Source of the DNA: Pseudomonas abyssi
GTDB lineage: Bacteria > Pseudomonadota > Gammaproteobacteria > Pseudomonadales > Pseudomonadaceae
Length of the DNA: 64,000 nt
Reading direction: 5' to 3'
NCBI RefSeq assembly: GCF_002307495.1
Contig: NZ_NTMR01000002.1
Coordinates: 310,001-374,000, forward strand
Shown: one piece after another, positions 47,777-59,234 of the stretch
How positions within the stretch are numbered: the first letter of the stretch is position 1
Layout of the letters: each line of letters starts with the position of its first letter
The notes under the pieces: model-generated
What the model was told of the DNA's origin: nothing
What the model saw: only the letters and a program-made list of their open reading frames with translations
The model's database searches: none
Position numbers and translations under genes: made by a program

Positions 47777-48625
47777 CTAAACTCCTTTGCCCGGCGGCAA
47801 TGGCTCGGCCGGCAGGGCGAAACGACGATGTCGGGTTATCGGCATGCGCTCACGCACACTTTGCAACTGATCAGGCACCAGCGTACCGGTCACCACGCCC
47901 TCACCCGCAGCCAGACACTGCTGAACGGCGCCCCAGGGATCAATCAGGCAACTATGACCATAGGTCTGTCGTCCATTGGGATGCTCGCCCACCTGGTTGG
48001 CCGCCAGCACCCAACACTGGGTTTCAATGGCCCGCGAGCGCAACAGCACCTCCCAGTGCGCGGCACCGGTCACGGCGGTAAAGGCGGCTGGCACCACAAT
48101 CAGTTCGGCGCCCTGGGCGCGCAACGCCTGGTAGAGCTCGGGAAAGCGCACATCGTAACAGATACTCAGACCCAGCCGCCCGACCGGGCTGTCGATGCAC
48201 ACCACCTGATCGCCAAAGTCGTAGTCCCGGGACTCGCGATAGCTGCCGTGACTATCGGCAACATCGACATCAAACAGGTGTAGCTTGTCGTAGCGTGCCA
48301 CCTCCTGACCACGCTCATCGACTACCAGCTGACAGGCCATTGGCTTGCCGCCAGCCTGGGCCGGCAGCGGCAAGCTGCCGCCGACCAGCCAGACACCATG
48401 CTGGCGCGCCTGCGCGGCGAGAAAGCGGCGAATCGGGCGCGCCTCGCCCCACTCGGCCTCGGCAATGGCCGCCAGCGACGAGGTGCCCATGGCGGCGAAG
48501 CATTCGGGCAGCAGCACCAGTTCAGCGCCCTGCCCGGCGGCTTCGGCGATCAGCCGTGCGGCCACCTGCAGGTTTGCCGCCGGCTCCGGGCCGCTGGTCA
48601 TCTGTACCGCAGCCACCGTTGCCAT
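47777..48625 (-). CDS. Carbon-nitrogen hydrolase, Nit1 / deaminated-glutathione amidase type
   Basis: A 282-aa nitrilase-superfamily enzyme. The Glu-Lys-Cys triad is in [21 protein letters not shown] and [12 protein letters not shown]. The last two segments, with the [14 protein letters not shown] stretch, are typical of the Nit1 branch that hydrolyses deaminated glutathione, a repair reaction. ATG 48625 ([12 protein letters not shown]) is chosen; the longer frame enters yhdP. The stop is five bases before tldD, and the start overlaps the yhdP end by a few bases... the operon is compact. Confidence 0.92.
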   Translation of the reverse strand: MATVAAVQMTSGPEPAANLQVAARLIAEAAGQGAELVLLPECFAAMGTSSLAAIAEAEWGEARPIRRFLAAQARQHGVWLVGGSLPLPAQAGGKPMACQLVVDERGQEVARYDKLHLFDVDVADSHGSYRESRDYDFGDQVVCIDSPVGRLGLSICYDVRFPELYQALRAQGAELIVVPAAFTAVTGAAHWEVLLRSRAIETQCWVLAANQVGEHPNGRQTYGHSCLIDPWGAVQQCLAAGEGVVTGTLVPDQLQSVRERMPITRHRRFALPAEPLPPGKGV

Positions 48626-48626
48626 C

Positions 48627-51600
48627 TCATTCCTCCTCGAGCGCCGCCTTGTCGTCAAAGGCGCGGTCAAATTCAACATTGGGCTTTTGCCAGTCGCCGC
48701 TAATCCGGTATTTCACCGACGCAAAGCGCGCGACCTTGTCGCCCAGAATCTTGTCAGCCAGAAACAGCACCCCGCCAATCTGCGGCGCGCCGGCAATAAT
48801 CGCGGCCAGCGGCAGATTGTTGGTCACCGGCAGTGTTACCAGCAGCCCCATGTCCGCCTGGTTGCTGCGCAGATTCAGCTTGCCTTCAAGCTGCAGTTTT
48901 ACGCCGGGGCCCTCCAGCACAACCGGCTGTTCGCTGTGCAGCACGCCATTTTCCACATACAGGCCGGCGTCCAGGCTGTCGTAAGCGGTCCCCTTGCTGA
49001 ACAGATCAGAAAAGTCGAGCCGCAGGCGCCGGGTCAGCGCATTGAAGTTGAGCAGGCCGAACACGCGCAACGCCTCGGCGCTGCCTTCGCCACTCTGCAG
49101 CATGCCATCGCGAGCCTCAATACCCAGCGTACCGGAGGAGGTGCGCAAGGCAAACGCGGCGGGAGAGCCGGGCCAGTTCAACGCAGCGTTGGTGACAAAG
49201 CGGTCGCTGGTGATGGTCGGTGCGTAACGCCAGTTCTTCAGCACCTCGCCGATGTCGTCAGCCTCCAGGCTGCCTTCGAAGACCGTGTGCGCCGGCGCCT
49301 CCCGCCAATCCATACTGCCCTTGATGCGCAAACCGCGCAGGTCGACATCCAGCTCCGGCAGATGGGCGCCGGTGGCGTCAGGACGCAGGGCAAACCGGGC
49401 GGCACCGATCGGGTCAGCGCCCCACGACAGCCGGTCGATATTCACATCCAGAGACGGCAGCGTGGAGGGTTTGATCCCCGCCAGGCGGTCCACCGGCTCG
49501 GCATCCGTTTCCCCTGGCTGCGGCAATGGCGGCGCGTCAGCACTCTCGGCACGCGGCAGACGCAGGCGACTGAGGTCCACCCGAATGGGCTCGCCATCGG
49601 GATCGGGCACCAGCACCTGCCCCGCCACATCGCTCTGCTCCACATCGATCTGCCAGCCAGCATTGCCGTGGCCGACGCGGGCCTGCAGATTGTCCAGCTC
49701 CAGGCCCATACCGACGAACCGGTCTGCCCGCACCTGCAACTGCCCCAGGGAACCGGAAAGCTGCCGCGGCCTGGCCGCACCGGAGGACTGCAAACCGGAA
49801 AGCCATTGTCGCCATTGGTCCCAGTCCAGCACCGGCAGACTGGCCTGCAGGTTGATGCCTGGCGCCTGCGGCAGGCTGGGCGCGCCGCTGGCGTAACGCA
49901 CGTCTCCGGCCAGCTCACCGCCGCGATAGCGCAGCACCGCCTGCAGGCCGTCGTCGCTTTGAATCTGCCAACGCTGCTGGCCGTTCGCCAACGTCAGGTC
50001 GACCTGCAATGGGCGCGGCGTCTTCGCATCCTTGGCAAAGGGCTCGGGCAACGACAACACCAGACCCTTCAGGTCACTGCGCAGGCGGATCTGCTGACGA
50101 CCGGCCTGCAGATCAACCCGAGCCTGCCAACCCAGCTCACCACTGAACAGCGAGGCCGGAACCGCCTCCAGCAGGGCCCAGCGTCGCAGCTGCTCGACAC
50201 GGTGACGACCGTGCAACTGCAGGCGCTGCCCACGCTCACCCAAGGGCGTCAGCTGTCCCTCAACGGACGCGCCAAGAAAACGGGCAGACAGCGTGTCAGC
50301 ACTCAGCCCTTCGCCACGAGCAAAGCGAAACTGCCCGTCAATCGCCTCCAACGGGGCCTGCAATACGGGGATGTTCACTTGCGCGTCAGCCAGTTGCCAC
50401 TCAACCAGCGCCTGCGTCTGCGCCGCCTGCTCGCCGCTGCGGCGCAGCGGAATGGACAGCTGCAGTTCACCGCTGACCGCCCCCTCCCCACTCCAGCCGG
50501 CCAGCGGGTTGCCGGTCAGCTCGGCCAGGGGGCTGTCCTGCATCAGCTTGAGCGCATCGCTGACCGAACCCTCGAAAGCGGACTCGACCTGCAGCTGCAA
50601 GGGCCCGGTGGTATTCATCAGCTGACCATGAACGCGCGCACCATGGGCCTGAGCGCCCAACAATCGGGCATTGCTGGCCCGTATATCCAACGCCCCGCCA
50701 CGCAGCAGCAAGTCTGCATCCAGCTCGGTCAGGGGCGGCCAGCCGCTCTGGAATACTAGCTCGCCACTGCGCAGCTGCGCATACAGGGCGATCTCGCGCT
50801 CCTCGGCACTCGCCCCCTTGAGCAGCGAGCCGTGGTACTCAAAGATCGCCAGCGGCACCTGACCTTGCACACCACTGGCAGCCATCCAGGTCGCCAGCGC
50901 CGGGCTGAACCCCCGCGAGCGCACCGGCAGATAGGCACGGTGTGCCGGGGCCTGACTGTTGCGCAGGGCGACCTGCAGATCCATCGTCGGGGTCTGCCCT
51001 GTGGGCGGCAAATGTAGCGACAGCGTCGCGCTGGCATCCCCATCTTCACCACTGACGGCCATGCCCGGCGAGTCCAGTTGCAACCCCTGCTCCTTGGACC
51101 AGCGCCAGTTCAGCAGGCCCTGAGCACGCTGATATTGCCAGGGCTCGGGGAACAGGTTGGGCAATTGCATGCTCCACTGCTGCGCATCCACGCGCAGCTC
51201 TCCCTGCTGCGGGCTACCCTGCACCGTGCCACTGACACCGGTGAATGACGGCGCGTTATGGAAAGCGGCCATGCCGACCTCTTCCAGCCGGCCGCTGAAA
51301 TCCAGCGAGGTCAGATCACCGGCAGGGTCGATGCCGTTCACGCGGACCTGGCGCAAGGTGCCCTCGGGCGCCAGCTCATTGACCAGATCTGCTACCGGCT
51401 GGTCCGGCGCCAGCAACGTCAGCCAGGTGCCAAGCTTGGACAGGCGCAGGCGATCAAGGGCAACAGACCAATGCCCTTCAGCGCTCTCGCGCTCCAGTTG
51501 CAAGCGAGTGGTGGGCCAGACTTCCTCGCCCAGGTGCAGACTCAGGTCCTGCACCTGAAGCTGCTGGGTCTCACTGTCGTCGACGTATTCAAAGCGGGTA

Positions 51601-52493
51601 AAGAGGTCATGCAGCACCGGCTCGCGCTCACCGCTCTGCAGGCGAATCTGCGGGGCGATCAGGGTCCCTTGCAGGCGCTGCAGACGCTGATCCTGCCAAC
51701 TGCCCCAGAAGCGCCCGCCGGCGGTCAATTCTCTCAGGTGCGAGCGCTCCAGCCACTCCAAGGGCAGCCAGCGGCTCCAGTCACTGGCCGGCAGTTCAAC
51801 AAAGAAGCCAAGCGACGCGTCGGACAATTGCTCGCCAGGCATCAGGGCGCTGACCTGCCAGCGCAGGCGCTCGCCATCGGGCAGGCTCAGGTGCCCATCC
51901 AGCCGATGCCAACCGTCGCCATTGAGCAGCGTAAGGTCTCCGTGCTCGAACTGCCAGCGCGGCTCTTCAAAGGGGCTGACCTCAATGCGCGTATCAAGCA
52001 GCGTAATGCGCCGTTGCTGCTTGAGCGTACCGATGGCCTGCTCCAGCGCGCCGAGGCGCCGCGTGCGCTCGCCCACCCCCTGCATATGCCACTGGCCCTG
52101 CTCGTCCTCACTGAGCGTCAGCGCCAGCCCGCGAATCTGCAGCGCATCCATCACCGGGCGCTGCAGCCAAAGGCTGCGCCAGACATCCAGCCGCGCCGTC
52201 ACATCGTCCAGATCGAACAACACCTCGCTGTCTGGCTGCAGACTTTCGTGCACCCGCAGACCGCGCAGCGTCAGCACCGGCTGAGCGCCCTGCATCTGCC
52301 CCTGCAAGGAGCGCAGCTCGATGTGCCGGCCGGTCAGTTGCTCAACCTGGGCAACCAGCTGCTCTTGATAGTTCTCGACCGTCGGCACCAGCAGGCGGCC
52401 GAGGCTGACATAGGCCGCCGCCAACAGCAGCCAGCCGACCAGCAGCAGGATCAGCCCGTTCAGTCCTCGTATCAGCCAGCGTCGCCTGCGCAT
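48627..52493 (-). CDS. yhdP: YhdP-family (AsmA-like) envelope protein
   Basis: A 1288-aa protein. One N-terminal membrane helix (about residues 12-32) is followed by a huge periplasmic beta-rich body with repeated AsmA-like segments, and the DUF3971/AsmA-type C-terminal region with LEARDGMLQSGEGSAEALRVFGLLNFNALTRRLRLDFSDLFSKG. YhdP, TamB and YdbH form bridges that move phospholipids from the inner to the outer membrane. It starts 14 bases after rng ends. It lies in the usual mre-rng-yhdP-tldD order. Confidence 0.94.
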   Translation of the reverse strand: MRRRRWLIRGLNGLILLLVGWLLLAAAYVSLGRLLVPTVENYQEQLVAQVEQLTGRHIELRSLQGQMQGAQPVLTLRGLRVHESLQPDSEVLFDLDDVTARLDVWRSLWLQRPVMDALQIRGLALTLSEDEQGQWHMQGVGERTRRLGALEQAIGTLKQQRRITLLDTRIEVSPFEEPRWQFEHGDLTLLNGDGWHRLDGHLSLPDGERLRWQVSALMPGEQLSDASLGFFVELPASDWSRWLPLEWLERSHLRELTAGGRFWGSWQDQRLQRLQGTLIAPQIRLQSGEREPVLHDLFTRFEYVDDSETQQLQVQDLSLHLGEEVWPTTRLQLERESAEGHWSVALDRLRLSKLGTWLTLLAPDQPVADLVNELAPEGTLRQVRVNGIDPAGDLTSLDFSGRLEEVGMAAFHNAPSFTGVSGTVQGSPQQGELRVDAQQWSMQLPNLFPEPWQYQRAQGLLNWRWSKEQGLQLDSPGMAVSGEDGDASATLSLHLPPTGQTPTMDLQVALRNSQAPAHRAYLPVRSRGFSPALATWMAASGVQGQVPLAIFEYHGSLLKGASAEEREIALYAQLRSGELVFQSGWPPLTELDADLLLRGGALDIRASNARLLGAQAHGARVHGQLMNTTGPLQLQVESAFEGSVSDALKLMQDSPLAELTGNPLAGWSGEGAVSGELQLSIPLRRSGEQAAQTQALVEWQLADAQVNIPVLQAPLEAIDGQFRFARGEGLSADTLSARFLGASVEGQLTPLGERGQRLQLHGRHRVEQLRRWALLEAVPASLFSGELGWQARVDLQAGRQQIRLRSDLKGLVLSLPEPFAKDAKTPRPLQVDLTLANGQQRWQIQSDDGLQAVLRYRGGELAGDVRYASGAPSLPQAPGINLQASLPVLDWDQWRQWLSGLQSSGAARPRQLSGSLGQLQVRADRFVGMGLELDNLQARVGHGNAGWQIDVEQSDVAGQVLVPDPDGEPIRVDLSRLRLPRAESADAPPLPQPGETDAEPVDRLAGIKPSTLPSLDVNIDRLSWGADPIGAARFALRPDATGAHLPELDVDLRGLRIKGSMDWREAPAHTVFEGSLEADDIGEVLKNWRYAPTITSDRFVTNAALNWPGSPAAFALRTSSGTLGIEARDGMLQSGEGSAEALRVFGLLNFNALTRRLRLDFSDLFSKGTAYDSLDAGLYVENGVLHSEQPVVLEGPGVKLQLEGKLNLRSNQADMGLLVTLPVTNNLPLAAIIAGAPQIGGVLFLADKILGDKVARFASVKYRISGDWQKPNVEFDRAFDDKAALEEE

Positions 52494-52507
52494 TGCTCAG
52501 TCCGCCA

Positions 52508-53965
52508 TCACATCAGCACCACGTCGTACTGTTCCTGGGTGTACATGGTTTCCACCTGAAACTTGATCGGACGCTCGATAAACAGCTCCAGATCCGCGAC
52601 GTTGCCGGACTCTTCGTCCAGCAGGCGATCAATCACCGCCTGCGACGCCAGCACGGTGTAGGAGCCGGCCTGATAGGCGCGCGCCTCGCGCAGGATCTCG
52701 CGGAAAATTTCGTAGCACACGGTCTCCGGCGTTTTCTGAATGCCACGGCCCTGGCAACTCGGACAGGGCTCGCACAGCACCTGCTCGAGGCTTTCGCGGG
52801 TGCGCTTGCGGGTCATCTGCACCAGACCCAGCTCGGTGATACCGATGATATTGGTCTTGGCGTGATCGCGCTCCAGCTGTTTTTCCAGCGTGCGCTGCAC
52901 CTGGCGCTGATGCTCCTCATCTTCCATGTCGATAAAATCGATGATGATGATGCCGCCCAGGTTGCGCAGACGCAGCTGACGGGCGATCGCAGTGGCCGCC
53001 TCCAGGTTGGTCTTGAAGATGGTTTCTTCAAGGTTGCGGTGGCCTACAAAAGCGCCGGTGTTAACGTCGATGGTCGTCATCGCCTCGGTCTGGTCGATCA
53101 CCAAGTGGCCACCGGACTTGAGCATCACGCGCCGGTCCATGGCCTTCTGAATTTCGTCCTCGACGCTGTAAAGATCGAAAATCGGCCGTTCGCCCGGATA
53201 ATGCTCCAGCAACTCCTCAACGCCCGGCATCAGCTCGTGCACAAACTGCTCGACCTTCTGGAAGGTCTCACGCGAATCGATCCGCACCTTCTCCAGCCTG
53301 GGGTTGGCCAGATCACGCAGGGTGCGCAGGGCCAGCGGCAGGTCTTCGTAGATTACCGAGGGGGCTGGCGCCGTGCCCATCTGCTGGGCGATCTGCTGCC
53401 ACAGGCGGCGAACGTAGCGAATGTCGACCAGAATGTCCTCCGGACGGGCGCCTTCGGCGGCAGTGCGCAGGATGTAACCGCCGGCTTCGTCGATGTCCTC
53501 ACTTTCCTGGCAGTCGGCGACGACCTGCTTCAGCCGCTCGCGCTCGGCTTCGTCTTCAATTTTCAGCGAGATGCCCACATGCGGCGTGCGCGGCATATAC
53601 ACCAGATAACGTGATGGGACCGAGAGGTGAGTGGTCAGGCGCGCGCCCTTGGTGCCAATCGGGTCTTTGGTGACCTGCACCACCAGCGCCTTGCCCTCGT
53701 GCACCAGTGCACTGATCGGCTCTACCGCCTGCCCCTCGCGCTGGGAGATTTCGGAGGCGTGAATAAAGGCCGCACGTTCCAGCCCGATATCGACAAAGGC
53801 CGCCTGCATGCCCGGCAGCACACGCACTACCTTGCCCTTGTAGATATTGCCGACGATGCCACGGCGCTGGGTACGCTCGATGTGCACTTCTTGCAGCACA
53901 CCGTTCTCGACCAGCGCAACACGGGTTTCCATCGGCGTGATATTGATGAGAATTTCTTCGCTCAT
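52508..53965 (-). CDS. rng: Ribonuclease G
   Basis: A 485-aa endoribonuclease of the RNase E/G family without the long C-terminal degradosome scaffold, so RNase G rather than RNase E. It opens with MSEEILINITPMETRVALVENG, followed by an S1 domain (about 35-120), and the catalytic DNase I-like region has TIDVNTGAFVG and IIIDFIDM with its Asp metal ligands. The zinc-link motif CPSC is in CEPCPSCQGRG. It processes the 16S rRNA 5' end and degrades mRNAs. It lies between maf and yhdP. Confidence 0.97.
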   Translation of the reverse strand: MSEEILINITPMETRVALVENGVLQEVHIERTQRRGIVGNIYKGKVVRVLPGMQAAFVDIGLERAAFIHASEISQREGQAVEPISALVHEGKALVVQVTKDPIGTKGARLTTHLSVPSRYLVYMPRTPHVGISLKIEDEAERERLKQVVADCQESEDIDEAGGYILRTAAEGARPEDILVDIRYVRRLWQQIAQQMGTAPAPSVIYEDLPLALRTLRDLANPRLEKVRIDSRETFQKVEQFVHELMPGVEELLEHYPGERPIFDLYSVEDEIQKAMDRRVMLKSGGHLVIDQTEAMTTIDVNTGAFVGHRNLEETIFKTNLEAATAIARQLRLRNLGGIIIIDFIDMEDEEHQRQVQRTLEKQLERDHAKTNIIGITELGLVQMTRKRTRESLEQVLCEPCPSCQGRGIQKTPETVCYEIFREILREARAYQAGSYTVLASQAVIDRLLDEESGNVADLELFIERPIKFQVETMYTQEQYDVVLM

Positions 53966-54027
53966 GGGCTCTCTCGCTTCTTGTCTGTCACCACAATACC
54001 GGTGATTGGAGCCCCGGAACAGCCGCG

Positions 54028-54609
54028 TCAGGGCCGTTGCCAGCAGGAAATGCCAAAGCCCTCAAGCAAACTGGCGGTCTCGCGCAGCGGTAACCCGACC
54101 ACGGCGCTGTAGCTGCCTTCGATACGCTCGACAAAGACCGCACCCAGGCCCTGAATACCATAAGCACCCGCCTTGTCCGCCGGCTCGCCGGTATCCCAGT
54201 AGTCCGCCAGCTCCTGCGCACTCAGACGGCGGAAGCAGACCCGGGTATCGACCCGCTGCAGCGCGATACGTTCATCCCGGGCCACCGCGACTGCCGTCAT
54301 CACCCAGTGCGCGTCAGCAGACAGGCGGCCCAGCATGTCCAGCGCATGCGCGCGGTCGCGCGGTTTGCCGAGAATCTGCCCGCCGTGCACCACCGCCGTG
54401 TCTGCCGCCAACACCACCCGACCGGGGCAGGCAGCAACGGCGGCCAGCGCCTTGTCACGGGTTACCCGCTCGACGTAGGCCTCAGGCGACTCGCCCGGTA
54501 ACACCCGCTCATCAACCTCGCTGGGGCGCTGGGTGCAGGGCACACCGATCTGCGCCAGCAGCTCGCGTCGCCGGGGCGAGGCCGAGGCCAGCAACAGCTC
54601 AATTGACAT
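54028..54609 (-). CDS. maf: Nucleoside triphosphate pyrophosphatase, Maf/YhdE type
   Basis: A 193-aa Maf protein. It has the phosphate-binding LLLASASPRRRELLAQIG at the N-terminus, SEVDE, AADTAVVHGGQILGKP and the late DKAGAYGIQGLGAVFVERIEGSYSAVVGLP. The YhdE branch hydrolyses dTTP and UTP and possibly modified nucleotides; it slows division in E. coli. ATG 54609 overlaps the mreD end by 11 bp. Its position after mreD is the usual one. Confidence 0.94.
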   Translation of the reverse strand: MSIELLLASASPRRRELLAQIGVPCTQRPSEVDERVLPGESPEAYVERVTRDKALAAVAACPGRVVLAADTAVVHGGQILGKPRDRAHALDMLGRLSADAHWVMTAVAVARDERIALQRVDTRVCFRRLSAQELADYWDTGEPADKAGAYGIQGLGAVFVERIEGSYSAVVGLPLRETASLLEGFGISCWQRP

Positions 54610-55072
54610 GGAAACGCCGACGCACGCCGCGCAGCAACGAGAAGACCCAGGGCCAAAGCACCGCACTGACCACCGCCGGCAACAGGAACATCAGGGTCGG
54701 CGGCCGATTGCCGCTCAGACTGTTGAGCCAGAGCGCGACCATCTGGGCAATCCCAAAGACCGGCAGCATGACCAGGCTCTGCTGCCACAACGGGAAGCGG
54801 CGAATGCGCTGATACAGCAGCAACACCATCCAGACCACCAGTGTCATCACCAGCGCGTTTTGACCAAACAACTGGCCGAACAAGACGTCCGACAGCAGGC
54901 CCGCCAGCCAGGCGGTCAGCAGGCCGACCCGGTGCGGCAACGCCATGACCCAGCAGGAGAGCACCAGCGCCAGCCACATCGGGCGCGCCAGACTGACCGG
55001 CTCGGGCATCGGCATGACGCTGAGCAGCAGCGCCACCACAATACTCAGGATGATCGCCAGACTAGTCTGCAT
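54599..55072 (-). CDS. mreD: Rod-shape protein MreD
   Basis: A 157-aa membrane protein with five or six helices, opening MQTSLAIILSIVVALLLSVMPMP, typical of MreD. It links MreC to the elongasome (RodA, PBP2). ATG 55072 overlaps the mreC end by 11 bp, and its own end overlaps maf by 11 bp. The longer frame to 55204 lies inside mreC. Confidence 0.93.
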   Translation of the reverse strand: MQTSLAIILSIVVALLLSVMPMPEPVSLARPMWLALVLSCWVMALPHRVGLLTAWLAGLLSDVLFGQLFGQNALVMTLVVWMVLLLYQRIRRFPLWQQSLVMLPVFGIAQMVALWLNSLSGNRPPTLMFLLPAVVSAVLWPWVFSLLRGVRRRFHVN

Positions 55073-56036
55073 CGGCTGCCTCCCCGGCCGGCTGGCCCTC
55101 GCTGTCGGCGGCGGGCGTCTCTGCCGCCTCGTCACCAGCCGCTGTCGCCCCACCGTCCTGCTCGCTAGCGCCCTCGGTGCCCAGCTCCAGCGCCGGCAAT
55201 ACATCGCCGTAACCGCTCTCGGGGCTAAACACCAGCAGCAGATAGCGGCTGCGATTGAGCTGCGCCGACGGCGTTACCCGCACCTCGGCAAAGGATTGCG
55301 CCGGATGCCGCGTCACCGTCTGCACCCGACCGACCGGATAACCGGCCGGAAAGCGCTGCCCAAGACCCGAGCTGACCACAATGTCGCCCTCGCGTACGTC
55401 GGCGGTATCACCCACGTAGCGCAGCTCCAGCCACTCGTTACGACCCGTACCACTGGCAATGGCGCGCAGCCCGTTGCGATTGATCTGCACCGGCAGGCTG
55501 TGGGAAGCATCGGTTACCAGCAGAACCCGGGCACTGTGCGGCAAGACCTCGACGACCTGCCCCATCAGCCCGCTGGCATCCAGCACCGGCTGGCCAAGAA
55601 ACACGCCGTCAGCTTCGCCCTTGTCGAGCAGAATGCGCTGGGTGAAGGGGTTGGGGTCGACACCGATCAGTTCGGCGACCAGTACGCGCTCATCCACCAG
55701 CGAGGACGAGTTGAGCAGTTCGCGCAGCCGCACGTTCTGTTCGGTCAGGGTGGCAAGTTTTTGCAGTTTGCGCTGGGTCAGCAGCGCTTCGGCGCGCAGC
55801 CGTTCATTGTCGGCAATCAGCGCGGCCCGGCTGGTGGTCAGTTCGCTGACCGTCTCCCATGCCCGCACCGGCATTTCAGCAGCCGAGTACAACGGCGCCA
55901 CCAGCAGCCCGAGCTGGGCGCGCAGGGGCTTGAGGGCCTCAAAACGGGCATCGACCACCATGAGCACGATGGACAGCACCGTGAGCACGATCAGGCGGAC
56001 ACCGAGTGACGGCCCCTTGATAAATAGCGGTTTGAT
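55062..56036 (-). CDS. mreC: Rod-shape protein MreC; start codon is unusual
   Basis: MreC: a short cytoplasmic tail and one membrane helix, a coiled coil (about residues 70-115) and two beta domains with NRNGLRAIASGTGRN and LVSSGLGQRFPAGYPVG, then an acidic Ala-rich tail. The conserved N-terminus IKPLFIKGPSLGVRL is encoded upstream of the first ordinary start (GTG 55988), which would cut into the membrane helix. No ATG, GTG or TTG precedes it in frame. GAGGAG lies six bases before an ATC at 56036, which I take as the likely start (324 aa). If GTG 55988 is used the protein has 308 aa. Gene identity is certain; the start is not. Confidence 0.9.
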   Translation of the reverse strand: MKPLFIKGPSLGVRLIVLTVLSIVLMVVDARFEALKPLRAQLGLLVAPLYSAAEMPVRAWETVSELTTSRAALIADNERLRAEALLTQRKLQKLATLTEQNVRLRELLNSSSLVDERVLVAELIGVDPNPFTQRILLDKGEADGVFLGQPVLDASGLMGQVVEVLPHSARVLLVTDASHSLPVQINRNGLRAIASGTGRNEWLELRYVGDTADVREGDIVVSSGLGQRFPAGYPVGRVQTVTRHPAQSFAEVRVTPSAQLNRSRYLLLVFSPESGYGDVLPALELGTEGASEQDGGATAAGDEAAETPAADSEGQPAGEAADAD

Positions 56037-56107
56037 GGCAGGCTCCTCGCAGCCACTGGCGTGTTGCCGTCAACGACCCGCCGCATAGCGACGGGCCGGC
56101 CGCCGAC

Positions 56108-57451
<1,344 letters not shown>

Positions 57452-57739
57452 ATGTCCCTGGACCGCACCGATGTGGAAAAGATCGCGCATCTGGCCCGTA
57501 TCGCCATCAGCGAGGATGAAATCCCCGCTACTACCGCCAAACTGTCCGGCATTCTGGACCTGATCGACAAGATGCAGGCGGTGGATACCAGCAACGTCAC
57601 CCCGCTCGCCCACCCGCTGGAAACTATCCAGCGCCTGCGCGCCGACGAAGTGACTGAAAGCAACCAGCGCGACGCCTACCAGGCCATCGCACCGGCCACC
57701 GAAGAAGGCCTGTATCTGGTTCCCAAGGTCATCGAATAA
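57452..57739 (+). CDS. gatC: Asp/Glu-tRNA amidotransferase subunit C
   Basis: A 95-aa subunit that wraps between GatA and GatB and stabilises the complex. It opens with [20 protein letters not shown] and has [20 protein letters not shown] in the middle, both typical. GatCAB converts Glu-tRNA(Gln) and Asp-tRNA(Asn) to the amidated forms, needed where the matching synthetase is absent. First gene of gatCAB, 29 bp before gatA. ATG 57452 is the first conserved start; the longer upstream frame includes the leader hairpin. Confidence 0.95.
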   Translation: MSLDRTDVEKIAHLARIAISEDEIPATTAKLSGILDLIDKMQAVDTSNVTPLAHPLETIQRLRADEVTESNQRDAYQAIAPATEEGLYLVPKVIE

Positions 57740-57768
57740 TCCTGCCGCGCCGACAAGAGACTACCCCC

Positions 57769-59220
57769 ATGCACGAAAAAACGCTGGCCGAACTGTCCCA
57801 GGCCCTGCAGAGCAAGGCGCTGTCCAGCGTCGAGCTGACCCAGCATTACCTCAAGCGCATCGAGCAGCTTGATGGCAACCTCAACAGCTATATCACCGTG
57901 ACCGCCGAATCGGCCCTTGAGCAGGCAGCCGCGGCGGACGCCCGCATCGCCGCCGGCAACGCCACCGCGCTGACCGGCATACCGCTGGCACACAAGGACC
58001 TGTTCTGCACCCAGGGCCAACGCACCAGCTGCGGCTCGAAGATGCTCGACAACTTCATTTCGCCGTACGAATCGACCGTCACCCAGCGTTTCCTCGACGC
58101 CGGCGCGGTCAGCCTCGGCAAGACCAACCTCGACGAATTCGCCATGGGCTCGTCCACCGAGTCCAGCTTCTACGGCCCGACCCGCAACCCGTGGGATACC
58201 GATCGGGTACCCGGCGGCTCCTCCGGCGGCTCCGCTGCCGCTGTTGCCGGACGCCTGTGCGTGGCAGCCACCGGTACCGATACCGGCGGCTCGATCCGCC
58301 AGCCCGCCGGCTTCACCGCCCTGACCGGCCTGAAACCGACCTATGGTCGGGTGTCCCGCTGGGGCATGGTGGCCTACGCTTCCAGTCTGGATCAGGGCGG
58401 CCCGATGGCCCGCACCGCCGAAGACTGCGCGCTGATGCTGCAGGTCATGGCCGGGTTTGACGCCAAGGACTCCACCAGCGTCGACCAGCCGGTGCCGGAC
58501 TACAGCGCCGGCCTGAACGACTCGCTCAAGGGCCTGCGCATCGGCCTGCCCAAGGAGTACTTCGCCGCCGGCCTGGACGCTGCGACCAGCGATGCCATCA
58601 GCGCCGCGGTCAAGCAATTTCAGGCGCTGGGCGCCGAGATCAAGGAAATCAGCCTGCCGAACGCCGAGCTGGCGATTCCCGCCTACTATGTCATCGCCCC
58701 GGCTGAAGCCTCCTCCAACCTGTCACGCTTTGACGGCGTGCGCTTCGGCTACCGCTGCGACAACCCGGCCGACCTGACCGACCTGTACAAGCGCTCACGT
58801 GCCGAAGGTTTCGGCGCCGAGGTCAAGCGCCGCATCATGGTCGGCACCTACGCGCTGTCGGCCGGTTACTACGATGCCTATTACCTGAAAGCCCAGAAGA
58901 TCCGTCGCCTGATCAAGAACGACTTCATGGCCGCCTATGAGCAGGTCGATGTGATCCTCTGCCCGACCTCGCCGACCCCGGCGTTCAGAATCGGCGAGAA
59001 GATCGACGACCCGGTCAGCCTGTACCTGACCGACATCTACACCATTACCGCCAACCTGGCCGGTGTTCCGGGCGTCGCCCTGCCCGCCGGGTTTGCCAAC
59101 GGTCTGCCGCTGGGCATGCAACTGCTGGGGCCCTACTTCAGCGAAGCCCGTCTGCTCAACATCGCGCACCAGTACCAGCAGGTTACCGACTGGCACCAGC
59201 GCGCTCCGGCCGGCTACTGA
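57769..59220 (+). CDS. gatA: Asp/Glu-tRNA amidotransferase subunit A
   Basis: A 483-aa amidase-signature enzyme that releases ammonia from glutamine. The Ser-cisSer-Lys triad is visible: Lys in [11 protein letters not shown], and the serines in [13 protein letters not shown] and [10 protein letters not shown]. Length is normal. It is the middle gene of gatCAB; gatB starts 14 bases after its stop. Confidence 0.97.
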   Translation: MHEKTLAELSQALQSKALSSVELTQHYLKRIEQLDGNLNSYITVTAESALEQAAAADARIAAGNATALTGIPLAHKDLFCTQGQRTSCGSKMLDNFISPYESTVTQRFLDAGAVSLGKTNLDEFAMGSSTESSFYGPTRNPWDTDRVPGGSSGGSAAAVAGRLCVAATGTDTGGSIRQPAGFTALTGLKPTYGRVSRWGMVAYASSLDQGGPMARTAEDCALMLQVMAGFDAKDSTSVDQPVPDYSAGLNDSLKGLRIGLPKEYFAAGLDAATSDAISAAVKQFQALGAEIKEISLPNAELAIPAYYVIAPAEASSNLSRFDGVRFGYRCDNPADLTDLYKRSRAEGFGAEVKRRIMVGTYALSAGYYDAYYLKAQKIRRLIKNDFMAAYEQVDVILCPTSPTPAFRIGEKIDDPVSLYLTDIYTITANLAGVPGVALPAGFANGLPLGMQLLGPYFSEARLLNIAHQYQQVTDWHQRAPAGY

Positions 59221-59234
59221 GAGGATTGACAGCA

